Assembly (NCBI GenBank): GCA_030550455.1
Contig: JAUQPH010000002.1
Span: forward strand, 36,950-100,949
DNA length: 64,000 nucleotides
Reading direction: 5' to 3'
From: Thermoproteota archaeon
GTDB taxonomy: Archaea > Thermoproteota > Thermoprotei_A > Sulfolobales > NBVN01
The position numbers were made by a program, and so were the translations under genes. Under the pieces are notes generated by a model. The model did no database searches. It was not told where the DNA came from and saw only the letters and a list, made by a program, of their open reading frames with translations. Numbering within the stretch: the stretch's first letter is position 1; each line of letters opens with the position of its first letter. Of the stretch, positions 34,300-43,465 are shown in pieces.

Positions 34300-36355
34300 A
34301 AACCACTTCCCTCATGTGGCATCCAACTGAGAGGCCCGCCTTTAACGCTAACCAAACCACATCTCTCCAGTCTAGTCCGACTTTACTAGCACCTATGCTG
34401 ACCGAAAATCCTGTAACTAAGTATATCGGTTCAAGCTTCTGTTCAAATATCTTTTTGCCTTCTAAGTAGATCACGAGTAAGTAATCACCTTCATGCTCTA
34501 TCTTCACGTGTAGCTTCTCGCTCATAGCTACGTCATACTTTATACAATCAGCGTAGAACCCTCCACTGACTGCCCTATTTAAGTAGGCTTCATGGAGACA
34601 CTTTCGAATAGAGTCTCTAAATACTTTAGATGAGCTTAGCTCAAAGCTTTCATCGTCCACTTTCATTACTCTAGTGAGCTCTAATAGAGCCGGTTCCTCA
34701 CAATTCTCTACGAGAAGATAGTCGTAGCCCTCGAACGTGTTCCCGTTCATACAGAACAACTTTAAGTAATGGCTAGGTGCCTTGATTACACTCTTAGACC
34801 CAGTTTCAAACACCTCTATTTTCTCTTCGTAGTCTTTTTCAACATGCTTAAACTCCCGAGGATCCAGATATATAGTAGCTATTTCTTCGGGATCAAAGAA
34901 CTCCGAGTCAGCTATTAGCTTAACGAGCACCTCGTTCTTCTCTAGACACTTCCCGGAGAACTTAATGGAGACTTCGTTTAAACCGGGGTTAATGGTGTTA
35001 TTGTTGAGAATTACATTACTATCACCAACCCCGACCACTTCCACCTTAATCGGAACCGGTATTGGAACACGACTAGCTATCCTCAGAGTAACTCGACCCA
35101 GACAATTGTGGTTTACGTTACTCAGAAGTTTCCCGGATTTAGCTATAGCAAGAGACTTACTGACTACATCAGTTAACTCTAGCTTACCGAACTTAACGTA
35201 TTCTTCGATAACCCTGTAATACGTGGGACACTCTACCTTGACTTTTACGTATCCCTCCCATCCTAGAGTTCTCGGATATATCAACGCACGAAGAACTCCT
35301 GCTACGACCTTTTGTTCCCAAAGTGCGGCAATCCTCGGTAAAATCGAGAAGCGACATCCATCGAACCACGGCTTAACGAATAGCTCAATCAGCCCTTCCC
35401 TACCGCCTCCGTCGTAAACTTCAACCTCCACTTCTGTAGGAACTAGAGGATCTAGGAAAGCAACCAAATCTTCAGCAAGACAAGCAACACCAATACTTGT
35501 AGATACGCACGACCTAAGTAAAGGCGAGTCAAGCACAAAGGAGCTTCTACCGTTCAGTATCTTAATGAGACCTGCTCGGTTTACCACCGAAATGACGTCA
35601 CTGAAGGAAGATACCTCCTTAATTGCCTCCTTTAAAACCGTGGTGTACGCACCATACTTAACGACCTTAAGTCCTTCTAGGTCGGCGAGAACGATACCAT
35701 CGTTAACACATGCTGCTGATACGATATTGCTCACCTTGCCTAACACGTCGAGAACGCCGTTTCTTACTCTAACTAAAAACCCATCGCGGTCAACTAAGTA
35801 ATCACCAGTTGGGCAACTCACGACGAACTTAAAAAATCCAGGTATTAGTTCGATACCATTAACTGATACTGAAAGCGTCAGCGACTTATTACCGACAGAG
35901 AATCCCCCGAAGCCTGTGCTTATACCTAGATTCCGTATCTCGCGGAGGTCAAGCCTAACTGAGTCTATCTCATATAGCCTGGTTACACCGTCTACTACAT
36001 CTAGTATACCAGCTAGACACTTACTCCTTTTACATGCTATCAGGTATACTGTAGTTCCTAGAGTTCTAATGAAACCACTGCCTCGAAATACTCTACCTCC
36101 AGCGCTTATGACTAGCTCTGAGTTTTCACTCTTAACCACTATATCCCTCAGCTTAAGTTCCGAAGTAGATACACCTAGAGACACCACTCTATGAGGTTCT
36201 CGATCTAGGACATAGAAGTAGTAGTTATCGCCACTCTGAATCTTGAGTACTGGCTTACCTAGAGTGCTTCTAGTTAACTCTACACCATTTACACTGCTCA
36301 ATTCATCGAAGATTTTGTCCAGCCTTATTACGCTAGTTACTGAAGGGATCATCAC
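34274..36355 (-). CDS. Large beta-rich protein of the pilus operon
   Basis: 693 residues, GTG (or next-codon ATG) start. The first ~320 residues look like repeated beta strands (possible propeller: repeated V-D-G/V-L-x-V patterns around 60-310). The middle resembles beta-sandwich domains with paired Cys (CRF, CPTYY, CLGRV, CLEKN). There is no signal peptide or transmembrane helix. I recognise no family. By position and size it could correspond to UpsX, the uncharacterised protein of the Sulfolobus ups pilus operon, but I see no diagnostic motif. It overlaps its neighbours on both sides by a few bases, so it is translated with them. Confidence 0.75.
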   Translation of the reverse strand: MMIPSVTSVIRLDKIFDELSSVNGVELTRSTLGKPVLKIQSGDNYYFYVLDREPHRVVSLGVSTSELKLRDIVVKSENSELVISAGGRVFRGSGFIRTLGTTVYLIACKRSKCLAGILDVVDGVTRLYEIDSVRLDLREIRNLGISTGFGGFSVGNKSLTLSVSVNGIELIPGFFKFVVSCPTGDYLVDRDGFLVRVRNGVLDVLGKVSNIVSAACVNDGIVLADLEGLKVVKYGAYTTVLKEAIKEVSSFSDVISVVNRAGLIKILNGRSSFVLDSPLLRSCVSTSIGVACLAEDLVAFLDPLVPTEVEVEVYDGGGREGLIELFVKPWFDGCRFSILPRIAALWEQKVVAGVLRALIYPRTLGWEGYVKVKVECPTYYRVIEEYVKFGKLELTDVVSKSLAIAKSGKLLSNVNHNCLGRVTLRIASRVPIPVPIKVEVVGVGDSNVILNNNTINPGLNEVSIKFSGKCLEKNEVLVKLIADSEFFDPEEIATIYLDPREFKHVEKDYEEKIEVFETGSKSVIKAPSHYLKLFCMNGNTFEGYDYLLVENCEEPALLELTRVMKVDDESFELSSSKVFRDSIRKCLHEAYLNRAVSGGFYADCIKYDVAMSEKLHVKIEHEGDYLLVIYLEGKKIFEQKLEPIYLVTGFSVSIGASKVGLDWRDVVWLALKAGLSVGCHMREVVYGERNIRV

Positions 36356-37782
36356 GGTGTTACACCTAGTGCGTATAGCTCTAGTAGTACTAACCCTACT
36401 AAAGCGGTGTTTTCTAAAGTACCGAATGCAGCAAGGGTGGCGATAACGCTATAGAAAAGTGACGATACAAAGCAGTAGGTCCTTATTTCACTACTTACTA
36501 AACCAGTTGCTGCTAATAGAGATACCGAAAAGTTCAAAACGAATGGTAGAAAGAAAGCTGTGGCCACCACTAGGAGTCTAACGGCAATACTTTGCTTGAC
36601 GATAGAAAATAGTTCTTCAACTATATCTTTAAACGCTATTATCCTAGTTGTATCTACACTTCCATGCCTAATGGACCTCGAAAGCATGTAGTAACAGAGT
36701 GAAGTAAAGACGTTGCGGTTACGTAGTCCACCAAGGCTTCTTTCTACTAGCTCTACGGGACGATGAGCATAAGGCACTCTATCAGCTAAATTGATAAGTT
36801 GGGATGGTATAGATACTACAGCTAAATAAGCAGCAAGAAACTGCTGAGTCACCACAGCTCCTAAAACGAGGAGAGCTATACCCAGAAGTAGTAGTGAAGC
36901 TCTAACCCCAACTATTGGGGATAGTAGTAGAGGTAAAACCGCAATTGTGAGTAAGTACCTAATCCTTCTTGTTTCCACGGGTATCTTCAGTAGTCTGGGC
37001 GTTAAACTCTCGGATATAGCTAACGCTATTGCAGGTGCTACCGAAGTAATATAGGTGTACTGAATTCCGGAGCCAGTTAGGGCAACAACTAGAGCTATTA
37101 GTGGGGGAGTCAAACCATTAAATACGACAACTGTCAAGCTCAAGATTGTTTTAAGCTCTAAGGAGTTCTTTGCTGATGTTTTAAGCTCGCGGAGAGATTC
37201 CTGAAACTTACTGTAGATCCATGTGCTGAAGTTAGCACTTTCACGAGTCACTATGTACTCTAGAAGTAGCTTTCTCATTGGTTTCGGAGCTCTAAGTACG
37301 TACTCCTTGATGCCTTTTACCCCAGGGAAGAACTTAGAGAATAACTTGAGTCTCATGTACTCGTTACATAAGGACGGTAGAAACTGACAGGCATGTTCTG
37401 ATTCTTCTTCTAAGTCCCTCATTAAGTCATCACCGGGGCTCGAGCCCTCTAGTATCATGAAGTACGCTATGTCTTCCCGTAGGTTTTTCACGTAAGTGAT
37501 GTAGGATAGAAGCTCTACAGCTAGAGGTAATAGAAAGAGCATAGAAGCTATAGCGGGGATAGTAAGGTTGAAAAGGTGGGGGCTGTCTAAATGCTTTGAG
37601 GCCGCATATGAAGCTAAAGCCAACCCGAATGTGGGCACAGCAGATACCTTGAGTACGTATAGAGCTGCCTTACTGGACTCGACTTTAGGCTTTCCTCTAG
37701 CTACTCTCACCTTGTTTAGTAACTCTAGATACGTACCCAAAGCTCGGCTTATATAGGGGAAGCGGCTGTTAATTAAACCCAT
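36352..37782 (-). CDS. Type IV pilus membrane platform protein (TadC/FlaJ/GspF-like)
   Basis: 476 residues, ATG start. Several hydrophobic segments occur near 45-95, 210-260, 275-310 and 390-470, with cytoplasmic helical parts between, for example RESANFSTWIYSKFQESLRELK and GGLRNRNVFTSLCYYMLSRSIRHGS, which match the duplicated GspF/TadC domains. It would anchor the assembly ATPase at the membrane. It overlaps the ATPase gene by 10 bp. Confidence 0.82.
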   Translation of the reverse strand: MGLINSRFPYISRALGTYLELLNKVRVARGKPKVESSKAALYVLKVSAVPTFGLALASYAASKHLDSPHLFNLTIPAIASMLFLLPLAVELLSYITYVKNLREDIAYFMILEGSSPGDDLMRDLEEESEHACQFLPSLCNEYMRLKLFSKFFPGVKGIKEYVLRAPKPMRKLLLEYIVTRESANFSTWIYSKFQESLRELKTSAKNSLELKTILSLTVVVFNGLTPPLIALVVALTGSGIQYTYITSVAPAIALAISESLTPRLLKIPVETRRIRYLLTIAVLPLLLSPIVGVRASLLLLGIALLVLGAVVTQQFLAAYLAVVSIPSQLINLADRVPYAHRPVELVERSLGGLRNRNVFTSLCYYMLSRSIRHGSVDTTRIIAFKDIVEELFSIVKQSIAVRLLVVATAFFLPFVLNFSVSLLAATGLVSSEIRTYCFVSSLFYSVIATLAAFGTLENTALVGLVLLELYALGVTP

Positions 37783-40277
37783 AGGTCCCTCGCTCTACTA
37801 AACCTCTTAAGAAGAGTCTCTAGGTCTAGGTCTTCCCCATATTTGTAGATAGTGTTAAGTATTAGTGAGTTTGATTTGAGAACAGGTTCATCGACTCTAA
37901 CAACCACTCTCCTTAAGCCACCGTCCTCTACAAAACTTAAAGTGATAAATAACCAGATCATGGCAAGCTGCTGTGGTGCCAGCTCTATGGGGGGTGATGT
38001 AAGTCTTACTATGGCTTCCTCAGGTGAGCCAGCGTGAAACGTTGTGTTGTGAGTCAGTATTAAGGACCCAGATATAGCGTATAGGTGAGTTCTGGGCACT
38101 TCAACATCGTATAACAGGCTCTGTTTCTCGATAAAATCTACTCTTTTAACTTTAAGTATAGTCAGCTCGTTTTCTTCATGACTCACTGTAGTTGGGGGAA
38201 GGATTTCGCAGTTGGAGTGCTTTAGTCCCAGTAATATCTGAAGGGTTTCTTTATCTTTCTCTTCAGCAATGCGGATCTCATATTGCTCATCACTGCCTAA
38301 CTTAAGTGCCTCTACATATGACTTCACACCCAGAGTCTTAAGTATTAACACCAGGGACTCAGCTAGCTTCTTATTTGGTGCGAGTATCTTGAAAGAGGTG
38401 TGGTCCCCGTGCTCTGGACTCACTTTAGCGCTTAAGCCATCGTAGTATCCTTCAATAAGACCTGCTCTGAATTCTTTCCCAGACTCGAGGGCTATATTTA
38501 GAGGTATGCGCTTAACCCCGGTCTTTGAAGTACCTGACATACTGGCAAGCAGAGCGGTCAGTGGTTGGTGTTCTACAGTGACGTGAGTGACTTCCTCGGG
38601 CACCGCTTTAACGGCATTTATGAGCTCAGCTGGAATCTCTAGGTCCATTAGAGCTTTAAGTAGCTTGGTTAGCTTAGTTGAAGCGATATCGAAGTGCACT
38701 ATCCAAGCGCTTCTTGCTGTGTCTCTCTCGACATAGCCGGTCGCCAAGTATAACCCTAGAACATAACCAAGACCTCTATCTAGTCTAAACCTCTTAGATG
38801 GCTTCAGCGAACGATTCCGAGGTTTATTACTAAGGTCGGTTCCACTTCCAGCAGAAGGTCCAGCTCGGCAGCAGTCTTCAACATTGTTCAATCCTTCATC
38901 CACGGCTTCTGGCACCTCAATGAAGGCTCTCTCTTGAGTCGACCTAGGAGGATGGGGGAGAGATACGAGTAGGTCTCCAGGGCTGAGATACTTAGCTTTC
39001 TTAAGGGTTAGACCTGAACTTGGGTCTGCTACCACTACTAAGTGGTCTTCATGAACTTCGTGTGCTACTCCGTTTTCAACTTCTATCCTGACGAACCTGT
39101 TGCTACCTCTCTTCGTGATTACTGCCGATATCTCCTGCCAGACGGGTTCTAAATTAGGTCCAATGGACACCACTTCGACTCTTTTGTAGTTACCTCTCAG
39201 TACTCCGTCTACTATCTCCCTTATCTCGTAGAGGTCTATTTTTCCGTCGATTTTAGCTAGCACAAGTTGGTCTCCCGGAAGGCACAAACCCCCTAAACCC
39301 ATGTTCATCGCTTGAACTAGAACTTTAGCTTCAGCACCCCTGGTTTCACCTATAACTAAGAATCTACTGACAGACGCCCTCAATGCAGCTTTAGCTAAAG
39401 CCATCTGGTCTATCCCCCTAGTAGAACCCCAGACATCAGTTGGAACAGCATACCTAACCCAGCTGGATCCCTTAGGTATGTCTACCTCTGGGGTGTCTTC
39501 TATTATCGCTATTTTCCAGTGCCTGGGGATGGCTGACTGAAGTATGGCCTTAAGCAGGGTAGTCTTGCCGGAACCTGGTGGTCCTAGAATCACTATAGAA
39601 CCTCCCTTTCTAACGACAAGCTTTATTAGCTCAGCTACAGAGTACGGCATTACCTTGGCTTTAACTAGGGCATCGAGATCTACATAGCCGTAGTAAAGCT
39701 TCTTCCTGATAACTAGTTCTCCAGTTGAGTGAGCTACGTCGGGTAAAACCAGGTGTACTCTGTGACCACCATCTTCCTCAGGTAGAGTGAAATCCATTAT
39801 CGGCGTTCTCCTGTTGACAACCCTTCCAGAACGCTCAGCAGTAAGCTCCATGTAGTTCATTAGCTCTTCGTAAGTTGCTATAACTATGTTGGTCTCGATA
39901 TAGTCTGCTGACGGATCTTTCTCAAGTACGTATTTGTGTCTAACCCACACAGGACCTATGCCGACGATTGATATATCCTCCACGTATGGATCGTCTAGGA
40001 GCACCTGTAGCTTTTTATACTTGAGTTCCCGACTTACTACGTATGTAACGAGCTCTGGGTCGTAATCCTTGAGGTATGTGAGTACTGCTTTAGCAACATC
40101 GTAGATACTCACGTTCTTCTGGGGGCTTATAGACTCTAGAGCTTTACCTACTAGCCTGGCTATAGATTCGTATTTCTCTGGGTCAATATCACTAACTAGG
40201 TAGTGATAGCATCCTGAAAGGTCTTTGACTATGCTTATAGAAGAAAGTCCTACGTTATAGCTAAGTAGAACTTCCAA
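37773..40277 (-). CDS. Type IV pilus/secretion assembly ATPase with intein
   Basis: 834 residues, TTG start after GGTG. Without the intein it is a 421-residue GspE/PilB-type ATPase: GPVWVRHKY, RRTPIMDFTLPEEDGGHRVH, Walker A ILGPPGSGKTTLLKAI (near 230-245), Asp box EDTPEV (near 260), Walker B FLVIGETRGAEA (near 306-317) and the His box GGL|TTFHAGSPEEA. Residues 332-744 interrupt the His box and are an intein. The spliced enzyme would power assembly of the pilin encoded at 40315-40764. Confidence 0.93.
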   Translation of the reverse strand: MEVLLSYNVGLSSISIVKDLSGCYHYLVSDIDPEKYESIARLVGKALESISPQKNVSIYDVAKAVLTYLKDYDPELVTYVVSRELKYKKLQVLLDDPYVEDISIVGIGPVWVRHKYVLEKDPSADYIETNIVIATYEELMNYMELTAERSGRVVNRRTPIMDFTLPEEDGGHRVHLVLPDVAHSTGELVIRKKLYYGYVDLDALVKAKVMPYSVAELIKLVVRKGGSIVILGPPGSGKTTLLKAILQSAIPRHWKIAIIEDTPEVDIPKGSSWVRYAVPTDVWGSTRGIDQMALAKAALRASVSRFLVIGETRGAEAKVLVQAMNMGLGGLCLPGDQLVLAKIDGKIDLYEIREIVDGVLRGNYKRVEVVSIGPNLEPVWQEISAVITKRGSNRFVRIEVENGVAHEVHEDHLVVVADPSSGLTLKKAKYLSPGDLLVSLPHPPRSTQERAFIEVPEAVDEGLNNVEDCCRAGPSAGSGTDLSNKPRNRSLKPSKRFRLDRGLGYVLGLYLATGYVERDTARSAWIVHFDIASTKLTKLLKALMDLEIPAELINAVKAVPEEVTHVTVEHQPLTALLASMSGTSKTGVKRIPLNIALESGKEFRAGLIEGYYDGLSAKVSPEHGDHTSFKILAPNKKLAESLVLILKTLGVKSYVEALKLGSDEQYEIRIAEEKDKETLQILLGLKHSNCEILPPTTVSHEENELTILKVKRVDFIEKQSLLYDVEVPRTHLYAISGSLILTHNTTFHAGSPEEAIVRLTSPPIELAPQQLAMIWLFITLSFVEDGGLRRVVVRVDEPVLKSNSLILNTIYKYGEDLDLETLLKRFSRARDLWV
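38046..39284 (-). other. Intein in the assembly ATPase (413 residues)
   Basis: It starts at Cys332 (CLPGDQLVLAKIDGKIDLYE, block A) and ends LYAISGSLILTHN (blocks F-G, terminal His-Asn), followed by Thr as +1 extein residue. Block B is EVHEDHLVVV. Two LAGLIDADG-like helices are present: YVLGLYLATGY and FRAGLIEGYYDG. The first has Thr where the metal-binding acid is expected, so the homing endonuclease may be inactive. The insertion is in the conserved GGL|TTFHA motif, a typical intein target. Removing it rejoins a perfect GspE-type sequence. Confidence 0.93.
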
Positions 40278-40314
40278 TGAAAAACACCTTGAGTGTTTTG
40301 AGACTGAGAACCTT

Positions 40315-40764
40315 CTACCCTAAGTTTATCGGTATTTCTATTTGCTTGTTAGTGGCTACCTCGCTTGCTACTATTATAAGACCCCTAACTCTAGTGGCTC
40401 CGGTAGTAACAGTAATAACTAAAATCTTCTCACTGCTTGGGTTTAGGATTACCTGCCCACCGCCTGAGGCTTCGCGTGCCTCGACTACCGTACCATTCGC
40501 TAATATAGCCTTAAACTTAGTTACATTGTATGATGTCTGACCCTGGTTTCGTATGCCAATCGTAATAACTTCTTCACCATTAGTATAGGACCTGCTGACT
40601 AGATACCCACTGAGAGGTTGGATCACGTTCATGTTCTCAAGACTTCCAGCTCTACTGGATAACCAGCCCTGGACTACCATTACTATAGGGATCACTATTG
40701 CCACTAAGGCTAGTATGATTACCAGCTCGCTGATTCCTCTCCTTAGCTTTTTGCGCACTAGCAT
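40315..40764 (-). CDS. Archaeal type IV pilin-like protein
   Basis: 149 residues from ATG 40764 (a TTG at 40776 gives a longer form; GTG 40758 is also possible). It has a class III signal peptide, KLRRGISELVIILALVAIVIPIVMV, where the prepilin peptidase would cut close to RRG|ISE. A conserved hydrophobic helix then packs the fibre core. The mature domain is beta-rich with NQGQTSYNVTKFKAILANGT resembling other archaeal pilins, and several N-glycosylation sequons. A TATA-like CTTTTTATTGG lies about 20 bp upstream. First gene of the pilus operon. Confidence 0.85.
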   Translation of the reverse strand: MLVRKKLRRGISELVIILALVAIVIPIVMVVQGWLSSRAGSLENMNVIQPLSGYLVSRSYTNGEEVITIGIRNQGQTSYNVTKFKAILANGTVVEAREASGGGQVILNPSSEKILVITVTTGATRVRGLIIVASEVATNKQIEIPINLG

Positions 40765-40997
40765 GCAGATTCCCAATAAAAAGCCCCCTTAAAAAGTGTT
40801 GCAGCGTTAATCCACTCTTCATCATTTAAAACCTAGTGATCTAAGAGCATAAGCACTTTCGCTCGCAGGGGTTGTTCTCTTCTTAGTGGTTATATGTGTT
40901 CATGTTGTTTCCTGTTCTGGAAGCCTATAAATCCCTATATAGAGACAACCTTGAAGTAAAAATGAGCTCGATAAGCTTGGCGAGGGAAACCTGAAGA

Positions 40998-41043
40998 CAC
41001 CCTGCTCCACCGTAGGGAGCAGGGTGAGCTGCTGACAGCAGCT
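40998..41043. ncRNA. Pair of perfect adjacent hairpins, unknown RNA or element end
   Basis: Stem 1: CACCCTGCTCC (40998-41008) with GGAGCAGGGTG (41016-41026), 11 perfect pairs, 7-nt loop. Stem 2 follows without gap: AGCTGC (41027-41032) with GCAGCT (41038-41043), 5-nt loop. No protein frame. They lie about 160 bp beyond the 3' end of the inverted tnpB remnant at 41201-41444, where an IS605 right end would lie. The rest of 40777-41200 shows nothing else. Confidence 0.45.
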
Positions 41044-41200
41044 GGGGACACCCTCCAGTAGGTAGGAATAGGGGAGAAGGACATTGAGAGGCAGTTGCTG
41101 AAAGACTGAATACGAAAAACATGAAAACCTAAGAACGGCCATCCACCGAGAAACGGTTTCTAGTACCTCTAGAAGTATAGGTGATAAACTAAGCATGGGG

Positions 41201-41444
41201 TTTAGATCCTAGTGGGTTTATGTTAGGTAGTGTCATCGCCTCATTCTCTTTCTCTCGCATTGGTCTTGAGTCTGTACCACCCTTAGAAGCGTTCAGGAAC
41301 ATCCCTTAATCCCACATCTTGAGTATCTCGGGGAAGACCTCGATGAGCTCTCGACTCATCATCGAGCTACTTCCACACCCCACTACACACACGGTACTTA
41401 CAAGTGTCTCTATTCATACCAACCGATACGAAGAGATCGAAATC
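41201..41444 (-). repeat. Dispersed repeat family 1, copy B (tnpB 3'-end remnant)
   Basis: Inverted relative to 50141-50390, with very high similarity: both contain GAATAGAGACACTTGTAA, GTGGGGTGTGG, AGACTCAAGACCAATGCG and GATGACACTACCTAACAT in the same order. On the minus strand, frames give MNRDTCKYRVC (half of a TnpB zinc ribbon), LDDESR, ELIEVFPEILKMWD and RPMREKENEAMTLPNINP, a TnpB C-terminus, with stops and frame changes. No upstream tnpB body remains. 41445-41551 holds nothing recognised. Confidence 0.65.
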
Positions 41445-41551
41445 CAATACAGCTACATGAGGCAGTCCTCAAGGCATTACCCAAAATAGCTACTGACCCA
41501 ACTCGAGTACCGCCAGTTCGGCAAACGAGTCTGTCTTAAGGAGTCGAGCAC

Positions 41552-43465
41552 TTACTCTCGCTCTGCAAAGAGACTCTGAAGCTTCTTCTTCACTATGGTG
41601 CTGACTAAAGCACCATCAGCTCTACCTCTAACTATAGACATAACCTTACCCATAACTAAGCTGACGGACTTATCGAGACCTTTAGCTCTTATGTACTCGA
41701 TGTTAGACGTTATTACGTCTTCGACGACTTTCTCTATTTCTTCCATACTCATAGCCTTAAACGATTTCAAGAAGTCTTCAAGACTTGTTCCTGAAGCAAC
41801 CGCTCTGATAGCCTCGGGAATGGCTTCTTTGGCTAGCTCTCCTCTACCTACCGCACTCAGGATTTTGGCTAATTCTGAGTAGCCAACCTTATCTACATCA
41901 ACACCCTCTCTTTTCAGGGACTTCATGTGTACAACTATAGTTGTTGCAATTATCTGCGGACTGGTTACTCCTCTTAACTCCTCGACTAGGTCTAAATAGA
42001 GGTGTAGAATGGGGTCTCTGATAAGCTGAGACGCTAAGTCTCGAGATAACCCGTGTTCTTCAATTAAGGTTCTATAAACATCCTCGGGTTTAGGTATGAC
42101 TAATCCTTCCACCTCCTTCAGCAACATACTATCTACTCTTATTGGACGTATGTCTGTTTCTGGATACATTCTAGCCGCACCTGGCTGAGGTCGTAAATAC
42201 CTAGTAGTGCCATCCGGGTTTGCGCCACGAGTTTCTCTAGGGACACCTACAAACGCGTACCTAAGTCTCTCCACGATGGCTTTAAACGCCCTCTCCGCTT
42301 TCTCGTAGTCACTTATTACTAATATGAATGCATCTTTATCTCGGCTTAAGCTTAAATGTCTATATATAGCATCCAGATCTTGCTCAGAGATTCCGTAAGC
42401 TGGGAGTTCATCGCTGTGGATTATCCCCCCAACTCCTCCCCAAGCTTTAGCGTAATCGGATAGCTCTGTGCCGAATCTTCTACCCGGGCAGACTTCCTTA
42501 CCTAAAATTCCTTTAAAGCCTGGTAGCGATAAGGCGTACACCCTTAAGCCTTTCTCTATATTAGTTCTTACCATCTTGCTTCCGCAACTCTTCATTACTT
42601 CAGTTACATCTACGAAAGACTCAGATACATCACTAGGTTTCAAGCCCCTCTTAAGAAGTTCGTCTCTTATACTCAGTAAGGAAAGCTGTCTAACTACTTC
42701 ATATGTTATGACTTTGGGGATTAGCTCTAGCTTTTCTACTCCTTTCACTTCTATTCTCTCCCCTTTCTCTATTGATATATTTAGGTCTTGTCTTATCGTG
42801 CCTATACCTCTCTTAACCCTACCACTTAACCTCATTATAAGGCCTATTTTGTATGCTACCCTAAGAGCTTGCTCTGGAGTCCTAATGTCGGGTGCCGTAC
42901 TTATCTCAATAAGAGGTATGCCGAGCCTGTCGAGATTGTAGACGACATAGTCAAGTCCTTCAGCTACTTTCCTAGCAGCATCTTCCTCGAGAGCGATAGT
43001 TTGAATCCCCACTACCCCCTCTTCGTCTTCGACGTAACCTCCGAGAGCTATTATCGCTGTTCTCTGAAATCCAGCCGTGTTTGACCCGTCTACAACGATC
43101 TTTCTCATAACGTAGATCTCGTCAACAGGTTTAGCGTTTAAGGCTTTAGCTATAGATAGAGATATTAGTAAGGCTTCCCTGTTTATGTCGTGCGGCGGCT
43201 CTTCGTCGAGCTCGACTAAACACGCATGTCCTTCCGGGACTCTGTAGACTATTTTTCTACCTCTAGCGATCTCGTATACCGCGGCGGGGTCAAGCTCTCC
43301 TAGCTCGGACTTACTCAGCCATAAGCTACGGACTACTTCATGGTACCTAGAATCCTCAGGTGCTAGCTTCGCTGGACAACTGCAGAATAGCTTAGACTTG
43401 GTATCCAGTTGCTGGTGTATCTCTAGACCTACTCTAAGCCCTAAGCTCCTGTAATTAATCTCCAT
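41552..43465 (-). CDS. gatE: Glutamyl-tRNA(Gln) amidotransferase subunit E
   Basis: 637 residues from ATG 43465 (AGGTGGT upstream); a longer frame to 43504 is rejected. GatE activates Glu on mischarged tRNA-Gln so that GatD-derived ammonia makes Gln-tRNA-Gln, the archaeal route. Evidence: VGLEIHQQLDTKSKLFCSCP (near 11-30), YVMRKIVVDGSNTAGFQRT, EEDAARK, IPLIEISTAPDI, RQDLNISI, the AspRS-like insert around 285-420, and a helical tail plus YqeY-like C-terminal domain. It overlaps gatD by 11 bp. Confidence 0.96.
   Translation of the reverse strand: MEINYRSLGLRVGLEIHQQLDTKSKLFCSCPAKLAPEDSRYHEVVRSLWLSKSELGELDPAAVYEIARGRKIVYRVPEGHACLVELDEEPPHDINREALLISLSIAKALNAKPVDEIYVMRKIVVDGSNTAGFQRTAIIALGGYVEDEEGVVGIQTIALEEDAARKVAEGLDYVVYNLDRLGIPLIEISTAPDIRTPEQALRVAYKIGLIMRLSGRVKRGIGTIRQDLNISIEKGERIEVKGVEKLELIPKVITYEVVRQLSLLSIRDELLKRGLKPSDVSESFVDVTEVMKSCGSKMVRTNIEKGLRVYALSLPGFKGILGKEVCPGRRFGTELSDYAKAWGGVGGIIHSDELPAYGISEQDLDAIYRHLSLSRDKDAFILVISDYEKAERAFKAIVERLRYAFVGVPRETRGANPDGTTRYLRPQPGAARMYPETDIRPIRVDSMLLKEVEGLVIPKPEDVYRTLIEEHGLSRDLASQLIRDPILHLYLDLVEELRGVTSPQIIATTIVVHMKSLKREGVDVDKVGYSELAKILSAVGRGELAKEAIPEAIRAVASGTSLEDFLKSFKAMSMEEIEKVVEDVITSNIEYIRAKGLDKSVSLVMGKVMSIVRGRADGALVSTIVKKKLQSLFAERE

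Noticed and set aside
42468..42941. 157-codon ORF antisense to gatE
   Set aside because: Shadow of a strongly conserved gene with no own motifs.
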